A DNA stretch of 64,000 nt, taken from CAIWHR01 sp963823215 (lineage in GTDB: Bacteria; Pseudomonadota; Gammaproteobacteria; Burkholderiales; Casimicrobiaceae). Made by a program: the position numbers and the translations under genes. A model generated the notes under the pieces. That model made no database searches. It was given only the letters and a program-made list of their open reading frames with translations, and was not told where the DNA came from. The stretch lies in NCBI GenBank assembly GCA_963823215.1, contig CAWGKT010000001.1, positions 62,001-126,000 of the forward strand, written 5' to 3'. Positions within the stretch are counted from its first letter, which is position 1. Every line of letters begins with the position of its first letter. Below are positions 57,871-64,000 of this stretch, in pieces.

Positions 57871-59604
57871 TCAGCGACGCTGTGCGGCGATCCCCTGCGC
57901 CCGGAGCGTGTCGAGCGAGGCGTTGGGCGTGAGCGCCTGCGGATCCAGCTTGAGATGCAGCAGCGCGGGCTTGCCGCTGGCGTATGCGCGCTCGAAGGCC
58001 GGCGCGAACTCGTCGGTCCGCAACACGGTCTCGCCGTGCGCGCCATAGGCGCGGCCCAGCGCCGCGAAGTCCGGATTCATCAAGTCGCTGCCTGAAACGC
58101 GCGCTGGATAGTTTCGCTCCTGGTGCATGCGGATGGTCCCGTACATGCCGTTGTCGACGACGACGAAGATCACCGCAAGGTCATGCTGCACCGCGGTCGC
58201 GAGCTCCTGCCCGTTCATCAGGAAGCAGCCGTCGCCGTTCCACGAGACGACCATGCGCCCGGGATGCAGGACCTTTGCCGCGACCCCTGCCGGCACGCCG
58301 TAGCCCATCGCGCCGGAGTAGGGCGCGAGCTGCGTGCCGAAGCCGCGGTAGCGAAACAGCCGATGCAGCCACGTCGCGTAGTTGCCCGCGCCGTTGGTGA
58401 GAATCGCATCGTCGGGCAGTCTTGCATCGAGCCACGAAACCACCTGCCACATGTCCAGCAAGCCCGGAACCGGACGCGGGGTGCGCCAGGTTTCGAGATC
58501 GGCGCGCGTGGCGGCAAGCGAATCGCGCCACGCCGCCGTATCCGGCACCGGCTCGCGGTTCATCAGCGCGAAGAACGAGCCGGGCGTCGCTGCGATCGCA
58601 AGCGCAGGCTGGTAGACCCGGCCGAGTTCCTCGGCGCCCGGATGCACGTGGATCAGGCATTGCTTCGGTGTCGGCGCCTCGAGGAGGGTGTAACCCGCCG
58701 TCGAGATTTCGCCCAGCCGCTCGCCGACGACGAGCAATACGTCGGCTTCGCGGATGCGCGCGGCCAGGGCCGGATTGACCCCGACACCGACGTCGCCGGC
58801 GTAGTTCGGGTGCCGATTGTCGAACAGGTGCTGATGCCGAAACGCGCATGCCACAGGGACCTCGTTTGCTTCGGCGAAGCGCTTGAGCGCCGCGCAGGCA
58901 TCGCCGTCCCAGCGGCTGCCGCCGACGAGCACCATGGGCCGTCGGGCACCGGCAAGGAGCGCCCGTGCCGCTGCTGCCTGCGCCATGTCGGGTGCCGCAC
59001 CGATCGGCTCCACGCGCGCCGCATCGCTGCATTCGGCGCGCGCCGTCAGCATGTCCTCCGGCAGCGCCAGCACGACCGGGCCCGGCCGGCCCGACATGGC
59101 TGTGCGGAACGCGCGCGCCACGTACTCGGGAATCCGGTCCGCGCGGTCTATCTGCGCCGCCCACTTGGCAACGCTTCCGTACATGCGCCGATAGTCGATT
59201 TCCTGAAAGGCTTCGCGATCGAGGAAATCACCGCCAACCTGGCCGACAAAGACGATCATCGGCGTCGAATCCTGCGCTGCCGTGTGAATGCCGATCGCGG
59301 CATTGGACGCGCCCGGCCCTCGCGTGACGATGGCAATGCCCGGACGCCCGGTCAGCTTGCCCTGGGCTTCGGCCATGTACGCGACGCCGCCTTCCTGGCG
59401 GCAGACCACCAGGTGCAGGCGATCACGGACGTCGTGCAGCGCATCCAGCACCGCCAGAAAGCTTTCGCCGGGAACGCAGAAGGCGTGCGTCACGCCCTGC
59501 GCAAGCAGATTGGCGACGAGGATCTCGCCGCCGGTTCGAAGGAGGGTCAAGGGTATCTCCGCAATGCCGCCGCCGCGAACTGCGGCCGGCCGGACAGGGT
59601 CCAT
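57871..59604 (-). CDS. Thiamine-diphosphate-dependent enzyme, acetolactate-synthase-like
   Basis: 577 residues from the ATG at 59604, or about 560 from a TTG inside it that is preceded by GGAG and followed by the conserved RTGGEILVANLLAQGVTHAF. Family landmarks: FCVPGESFLAVLDALHD, the catalytic Glu in CRQEGGVAYMAEAQGKLTG, the FAD-less central domain, and the ThDP/Mg motif WNGDGCFLMNGQELATAVQ, then VVVDNGMYGTIRMHQ. No regulatory small subunit (IlvN/IlvH) is adjacent, so a catabolic or 2-oxoacid-decarboxylase-type role is as likely as valine/isoleucine synthesis. Confidence 0.85.
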   Translation of the reverse strand: MDPVRPAAVRGGGIAEIPLTLLRTGGEILVANLLAQGVTHAFCVPGESFLAVLDALHDVRDRLHLVVCRQEGGVAYMAEAQGKLTGRPGIAIVTRGPGASNAAIGIHTAAQDSTPMIVFVGQVGGDFLDREAFQEIDYRRMYGSVAKWAAQIDRADRIPEYVARAFRTAMSGRPGPVVLALPEDMLTARAECSDAARVEPIGAAPDMAQAAAARALLAGARRPMVLVGGSRWDGDACAALKRFAEANEVPVACAFRHQHLFDNRHPNYAGDVGVGVNPALAARIREADVLLVVGERLGEISTAGYTLLEAPTPKQCLIHVHPGAEELGRVYQPALAIAATPGSFFALMNREPVPDTAAWRDSLAATRADLETWRTPRPVPGLLDMWQVVSWLDARLPDDAILTNGAGNYATWLHRLFRYRGFGTQLAPYSGAMGYGVPAGVAAKVLHPGRMVVSWNGDGCFLMNGQELATAVQHDLAVIFVVVDNGMYGTIRMHQERNYPARVSGSDLMNPDFAALGRAYGAHGETVLRTDEFAPAFERAYASGKPALLHLKLDPQALTPNASLDTLRAQGIAAQRR

Positions 59605-59752
59605 TCTATAATTCGATCGCGTCGGCGTCGCCAGCAGATTCAGGCTTTCGCGCAAACTGGAGCGCGACGGACCTGGCGTACCGGATACGACGCTTCTTCG
59701 CGATAAGATGTAGGACGTCCGGACGCTCGCGCCGGGCCGCCGACAGGAGCGG

Positions 59753-60652
59753 CTACCTGCCCGCGACCAGGTCCTCGCGCTTGACGAGGAAGACGCTGTC
59801 CGAATTGGTCGCGGTCTCCAGCCACACGAGCGGCAGCTGCGGGAACGCGAGTTCGACGCCAGGGCGGTTGTGCCCGACCTCGACCACGAGCGTTGCGTCC
59901 GGATTGAGGAAGCGCGGGGCCTGTTCGAGAATCGTGCGCACGGCATCGAGTCCGTCTTCGCCGCCGGCCAGCGCAACACGCGGCTCATGCCGATATTCCG
60001 CGGGTAGCGCGGCCATTGCCACTGCGGTCACGTAGGGCGGGTTGCTGATGATGAGGTCGTAACTTTTTCCGGAGAGGTTCGAGAACAGGTCGGAACGGAT
60101 GAGATTGATCCGGTCCGCCAGGCCGTAATCGGCAACGTTGCGCTGAGCGACCGCGAGCGCGTCCGTTGAAATGTCGACCGCGTCGACATCGGCGCCGGGG
60201 TACGCGCAGGCGAGCAGGATGGCGAGGCAGCCGGACCCGGTGCAAAGGTCGAGCACGGCCGCGACGTTCGGCCCATCACCGACGTAGGGCGTGAAGCCGT
60301 CAGGCAGCAGTTCCGCGATGAAGGAACGCGGGATGAGTACGCGCTCGTCGACGTAGAACCGGAAGTCTCCAAGCCAGGCCTCGTGGGTGAGATATGCGGC
60401 CGGTACGCGCCGGTCTATTCGCCGCTCCAGCAGCTGCGCGACCTGCGCCCGCTCCGCCTGCGTCAGCCGCGCGTCGAGGAAGGGCTCGAGGCGGTCGAGC
60501 GGCAGGTGCAGCGCATGCAGCAACAGGTAGGCTGCCTCATCGTAGGCATTGGTCGTGCCGTGGCCGAAGGCAAGCCCGGCCTCGCCGAAGCGCGATACGG
60601 CGTAGCGCAACCAGTCGCGCAGCGTCTCCAGGTCGTGTGCTGCCGTGCTCAT
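59753..60652 (-). CDS. prmB: Ribosomal protein L3 N5-glutamine methyltransferase
   Basis: 299 residues of the PrmB/HemK family. The N-terminal helical domain (HDLETLRDWLRYAVSRFGEA) and the linker YLTHEAWLGDFRFYVDERVL are PrmB-like. The SAM motif is VLDLCTGSGCLAILLA, the acidic motif VDAVDISTDALAVA, and the catalytic IISNPPYVTAVAM binds the glutamine side chain. It methylates a glutamine of L3 during ribosome assembly. The ATG lies seven bases after the dapE stop, the standard dapE-prmB order of betaproteobacteria. Confidence 0.93.
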   Translation of the reverse strand: MSTAAHDLETLRDWLRYAVSRFGEAGLAFGHGTTNAYDEAAYLLLHALHLPLDRLEPFLDARLTQAERAQVAQLLERRIDRRVPAAYLTHEAWLGDFRFYVDERVLIPRSFIAELLPDGFTPYVGDGPNVAAVLDLCTGSGCLAILLACAYPGADVDAVDISTDALAVAQRNVADYGLADRINLIRSDLFSNLSGKSYDLIISNPPYVTAVAMAALPAEYRHEPRVALAGGEDGLDAVRTILEQAPRFLNPDATLVVEVGHNRPGVELAFPQLPLVWLETATNSDSVFLVKREDLVAGR

Positions 60653-60659
60653 CGTTCCG

Positions 60660-61853
60660 TCATGTGACCGGCAGGCTCACGGCGCGCTCGCCGACGAGGA
60701 GACGTTCGAGGATCCCGCGATAAATGGCCGCGAGCGCGCCGAGGTCGTCCGCGCGCACCCGCTCGTTCACCTTGTGGATCGACGCGTTGACCGGCCCCAG
60801 CTCGACGATTTCGCGGCAGATGTCCGCGATGAAGCGTCCGTCCGAAGTGCCGCCGGTGCACGACAGTTCAGGCGCGATTCCGGTGACCGCGCGCACCGCC
60901 TCCGTCACGACGTCGACCAGGCGCCCGCGGCCCGTGAGGTAAGGCGGGCCGTAGCCGGCCCAGACGAGGTCGTAGTCGAGTCCGTTCCGCCCGAGGACCG
61001 CCTCGAAGCGCTGCACCAGCGACTCGCGACTGCTGACCGGGCAGAACCGGAAATTGAAATCGAGCTCGAGCGCGCCGGGAATGACGTTGGTCGCGCCGGT
61101 GCCGGCATGGATATTCGAGCACTGCCATGACGTGGGCGGGAAATATTCGTTGCCGTCGTCCCATCGGGTTGCGGCGAGTTCAGCGAGCGCGGGCGCGGCG
61201 AGATGGATAGGATTCCGGGCGAACTGCGGATAGGCCACATGGCCCTGAACCCCCTTGACGATCAACGTACCGGACAGCGTGCCGCGCCGGCCATTCTTGA
61301 TCATGTCACCGAGATGGTCGACCGATGTCGGCTCCCCGACGATGCAGTAGTCGATGTTCTCGCCGGCCGCGGCCAGGTTCTCGACCACCTTCACGGTCCC
61401 GTCGATCGACGGGCCTTCCTCGTCCGACGTCAGCAGGAGGGCGATCGAGCCGGCGGCGTGCGGATGAGAGGCGACGAATGCCTCGCACGCCGTGACGAAC
61501 GCGGCGAGCGAGCCCTTCATGTCGGCGGCGCCCCGGCCGTAGAGAAAGCCGTCGCGCTCGGCGGGCTCGAACGGGTCCGACTGCCAATCCGGCCGCGGAC
61601 CGGTAGGCACCACGTCGGTGTGGCCGGCGAAGCACACGAGCGGACGGGCGAGGCCGCGGCGCAGCCATGTGTTCGTGACGCCGTTGCGGACCAGCGTTTC
61701 GGCGCGAAAGCCCAGCGGCGCCAGCCGCGACACCATCAGCTCCTGGCAGCCGGCGTCATCGGGCGTCAACGACCGACGTGCGATGAGTGCCCGCGCCAGC
61801 TCGAGCGTCTCGGTGCTAAGGTGCTGCGAGCCGTCAGGCAGGGCGGGATCCAT
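60660..61853 (-). CDS. dapE: Succinyl-diaminopimelate desuccinylase
   Basis: 397 residues from the ATG at 61853 (a 13-residue longer form exists). It hydrolyses N-succinyl-LL-diaminopimelate in lysine and peptidoglycan synthesis. Di-zinc ligands are visible: His in VCFAGHTDVVP, bridging Asp in GRGAADMKGSLAAF, catalytic Glu pair in TSDEEGPSIDGT, Glu in IVGEPTSVDHLG, and the late His in NASIHKVNERV. The lid/dimerisation domain includes GRRGTLSGTLIVKGVQGHVA. The gene is complete and presumably essential, unlike the interrupted DapC-like gene upstream. Confidence 0.95.
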   Translation of the reverse strand: MDPALPDGSQHLSTETLELARALIARRSLTPDDAGCQELMVSRLAPLGFRAETLVRNGVTNTWLRRGLARPLVCFAGHTDVVPTGPRPDWQSDPFEPAERDGFLYGRGAADMKGSLAAFVTACEAFVASHPHAAGSIALLLTSDEEGPSIDGTVKVVENLAAAGENIDYCIVGEPTSVDHLGDMIKNGRRGTLSGTLIVKGVQGHVAYPQFARNPIHLAAPALAELAATRWDDGNEYFPPTSWQCSNIHAGTGATNVIPGALELDFNFRFCPVSSRESLVQRFEAVLGRNGLDYDLVWAGYGPPYLTGRGRLVDVVTEAVRAVTGIAPELSCTGGTSDGRFIADICREIVELGPVNASIHKVNERVRADDLGALAAIYRGILERLLVGERAVSLPVT

Positions 61854-61927
61854 GCGCGGAACGCAATGCTCGCTTCGCTCGGTATGGAACACGAAGGGAC
61901 CGCGTTGCGCGGGATCCGGATGGCCGG

Positions 61928-63100
61928 CTATTGCGGCCGGTCCAGCATCCCCGGCTCGATCTGCAATTCGGCAAAATCACTGCGCGTCTGTTGTGGCTTC
62001 GCGGCATCCTCGCCACGCGACATGGCGTCGACGCGCGCGGTCGGGGCGTTCTGATTGATGAGCCAGGCCAGGTTGGTCGACGAGTCGGAAGCCGTCATCG
62101 CCTCCTCGTAGGTGATCCTGCCATCGATGTAGAGGCGGCACAGCGCCTGCTCGAACGTCTGCGATCCCGGATAGAGCGATTTCTCCATCGCTTCCTTGAT
62201 CTGCGTGATCTCGCCGTTCTTGACGAGTTCCGCGATCAGCGACGAATTGAGCAGGATTTCGACCGCCGGCTGGAGGCCCCCGTCCCGGTTGCGCACGAGA
62301 CGCTGCGAAACGATGGCCCGCAGGCCGATCGACAGGTCGGACAAGAGGCCCGAGCGCGCATCGTAGGGGAACATGTTGATGATCCGCGACAGCGCGTGGT
62401 AACTGTTGTTGGCGTGCAGGGTGGCGAGGCACAGGTGGCCGGTCAGCGTGTGCAGCAGCGCGCTCTGCATGGTTTCGCGATCGCGGATCTCGCCGATCAT
62501 GATGAGGTCGGGCGCCTCGCGCAGCGCGTTGGCCAGGGCGTTCGTGTAGGTCAGCGTGTCGACATTGAGCTCGCGCTGATTGACGATGCTCTTCTTGTGC
62601 CGGAACAGGTACTCGATCGGATCCTCGACCGTCAGGATGTGGCCGGTCTTCTGCGTGTTGCGATGGTCGATCATCGCCGCCAGCGTCGTCGACTTGCCGG
62701 AGCCGGTTGCGCCGGCGATGAGCACGAGTCCCCGTTTTTCCATCACCAGCTCGAGCAGGACCGGAGGCAGCTTCAACTGCTCGAACGACGGGATGTCGCT
62801 GCGCACATAGCGGATGACGAGCGAGATCGTGCCGCGCTGGCGAAAGATGTTGATCCGGAAGTTGCCGACGCCCGGGTCGAGATGCGACAGATTCATCTCG
62901 AATTCCGTCTCGAACCGGCGCGCCTGGTCCTCGTCCATCATCTCGTAGGCGACCCGGCGCACGGTGTCGATGTCCATCGGCTGGTTCGTGAGGGGCATGA
63001 CGACGCCGTTGATCTTGATGCTGAGCGGCGCGCCGCACGAGATGAACAGGTCCGACGCCTGGCGTTCGGCCATCAGCTTGAAGAGTCGGTCGAGATACAT
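61928..63100 (-). CDS. pilU: PilT/PilU-family type IV pilus retraction ATPase (PilU-like)
   Basis: 390 residues starting MYLDRLFKLMAERQASDLFI, after GGAGGG at eight-base spacing. Longer in-frame extensions lack family similarity. Hexameric AAA-type secretion ATPase motifs: Walker A IAGATGSGKSTT, Asp box ILTVEDPIEY, Walker B LIMIGEIRDRETM, and His box LATLHANNSYHA. PilU-type features include SIVNQRELNVDTLTY and the long acidic C-terminal tail. It powers pilus retraction with PilT; no other pilus genes are in the window. It heads the pilU-dapE-prmB cluster, with 74 bases before dapE. Confidence 0.92.
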   Translation of the reverse strand: MYLDRLFKLMAERQASDLFISCGAPLSIKINGVVMPLTNQPMDIDTVRRVAYEMMDEDQARRFETEFEMNLSHLDPGVGNFRINIFRQRGTISLVIRYVRSDIPSFEQLKLPPVLLELVMEKRGLVLIAGATGSGKSTTLAAMIDHRNTQKTGHILTVEDPIEYLFRHKKSIVNQRELNVDTLTYTNALANALREAPDLIMIGEIRDRETMQSALLHTLTGHLCLATLHANNSYHALSRIINMFPYDARSGLLSDLSIGLRAIVSQRLVRNRDGGLQPAVEILLNSSLIAELVKNGEITQIKEAMEKSLYPGSQTFEQALCRLYIDGRITYEEAMTASDSSTNLAWLINQNAPTARVDAMSRGEDAAKPQQTRSDFAELQIEPGMLDRPQ

Positions 63101-63308
63101 TTGCAACGCCCTCCGGGCTACAATGGCGGCGCGGTCAGGATCGAGTGCCGCCGCCGACTGCAATGATAATGTCATGAATTGACGGGGAGTACCAGTTGCT
63201 GCGGGTCGTGCCGGCGTCCGCCGCGAGGATCGCGATGCACATACAACACACGGGCTCCCGTCGCCCCCACTTGGCAGCCTGTTTTCGACCCGATTCCCGA
63301 ACCGCCCC

Positions 63309-64000
63309 ATGCTCGCAATCATCGGCGGCAGCGGCCTGACCCGCCTGTCGACACTTTCCGTCGCCCACCGCGAGGTGGTGCGCACGCCCTATGGCGAGCC
63401 GTCGTCGGCGCTGCTGTTCGGCCAGATTGCCGGACGCGACGTAGTTTTTCTCGCCCGCCACGGCCACGGCCACACCATTCCACCGCACCGCGTGAACTAC
63501 CGGGCCAACCTGTGGACGCTGAAGAACCGCGGCGCGTCCGCGATACTCGCCGTGGCCTCCGTCGGGGCCATCCGCGGGGCCACGCCCGGCGACCTCGTGC
63601 TGCCGCATCAGCTCATCGACTACACGCACGATCGCGAATCGACGTTTTTCGACGGCGGCGATCAGCACGTCGTGCACGTGGACTTCACCCATCCCTATTC
63701 GCCGTCCCTGCGCGAGAAATGCCTGTCCGCCTCGCGCACGGCCGCCATTGCGCTCGCCGATGGCGGCGTCTACGGCGCGGTGTCGGGCCCGCGTCTGGAA
63801 ACGGCTGCCGAAATCGACCGGATGGAGCGCGACGGCGCGACGCTCGTCGGCATGACCGGCATGCCCGAGGCCGTGCTCGCGCGCGAGCTCGAGCTGCCCT
63901 ATGCGGCCATTGCGGTGGTCGTCAACCATGCGGCAGGACGCGGTGATTCGTCGCAGCAGGTGTCGATGGAAGGCATCACGAAAGTGCTCGAGGCGGCGAT
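63309..64000 (+). CDS. S-methyl-5'-thioinosine phosphorylase (MTAP/PNP family), cut by window end
   Basis: 230 residues seen; the C-terminus lies beyond the window. MLAIIGGSGLTRLSTL begins the nucleoside phosphorylase II fold. LARHGHGHTIPPHRVNYRAN is the phosphate/base site, GVYGAVSGPRLETAAEI follows, and VGMTGMPEAVLARELELPYA is the segment that distinguishes thioinosine from thioadenosine phosphorylases of Pseudomonas type. It cleaves the methylthio-nucleoside with phosphate in the methionine-salvage route. Divergent from pilU across about 210 bases that must hold both promoters. Methylthioadenosine specificity cannot be excluded. Confidence 0.87.
   Translation, partial: MLAIIGGSGLTRLSTLSVAHREVVRTPYGEPSSALLFGQIAGRDVVFLARHGHGHTIPPHRVNYRANLWTLKNRGASAILAVASVGAIRGATPGDLVLPHQLIDYTHDRESTFFDGGDQHVVHVDFTHPYSPSLREKCLSASRTAAIALADGGVYGAVSGPRLETAAEIDRMERDGATLVGMTGMPEAVLARELELPYAAIAVVVNHAAGRGDSSQQVSMEGITKVLEAA

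Noticed and set aside
59605..59752. A tRNA or small RNA gene between the ThDP enzyme and prmB
   Set aside because: No cloverleaf arms or T-loop consensus could be found, and no promoter-terminator pair either.

Overview
This is 64 kb of high-GC DNA with dense, often overlapping genes. I infer a betaproteobacterium, most likely Burkholderiales. The reasons are a pilU-like / dapE / prmB gene order, a MaeB-type malic enzyme, an AapJQMP transporter, a thioinosine-type phosphorylase, and a G/C-palindromic dispersed repeat of the kind scattered through Burkholderiales genomes. No tRNA, rRNA, CRISPR array or prophage was recognised. Many genes in the first 40 kb carry single-base frame breaks while others are perfectly intact. 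A draft or metagenome-derived assembly with local indel errors is a serious possibility beside true gene decay.

Layout. 1-2.2 kb: end of a DyP-type peroxidase gene overlapping a catalase-like gene. 2.2-7.2 kb: accessory DNA with an IS200/IS605 transposase stump interrupted by an IS3-family remnant, a RelE/ParE toxin scrap, a dienelactone hydrolase, an aldo/keto reductase, a VapBC-type pair with a frameshifted antitoxin, and a Fic protein preceded by a promoter and a palindrome. 7.2-9.3 kb: a thiolase and a FabG/PhaB-type reductase, both riddled with frameshifts. 9.6-15.9 kb: an aminotransferase, malic enzyme, Sel1-repeat protein, HAD phosphatase, and a DapC-like aminotransferase interrupted by a short repeat. 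16-20.2 kb: an intact general amino-acid ABC transporter. 20.3-24.9 kb: a tyrosine phosphatase and a double cyclase-ATPase-TPR regulator.

24.9-31.7 kb is the most unusual locus. It appears to be one giant exported protein of about 2,260 codons, broken into several frames. In order it has a signal peptide, beta-sandwich and pre-peptidase-like domains, a 19-unit PSVFS pentapeptide array, a gingipain-like (clan CD, C25-type) cysteine peptidase domain with a His and Cys dyad, Ig-like repeats, and a C-terminal kelch propeller. A strong intrinsic terminator follows.

32-46.5 kb holds a glycoconjugate-type cluster: two MurG-like glycosyltransferases (one fused to a polysaccharide deacetylase), two GT4 glycosyltransferases, a histidine phosphatase, a methyltransferase, an ABC exporter with a degenerate nucleotide-binding domain and a large insert, and a thioredoxin-like lipoprotein. 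A cyclic-nucleotide-binding protein, an HD-domain protein and a membrane adenylate cyclase sit among them. 46.5-52.6 kb is an oligopeptide-type ABC importer operon. 52.8-57.8 kb is a signalling operon: a triple-GAF histidine kinase, a single-domain response regulator and a receiver-cyclase. 57.9-64 kb carries a thiamine-diphosphate enzyme, prmB, dapE, a PilU-like ATPase and, divergently, the start of an S-methyl-5'-thioinosine phosphorylase.
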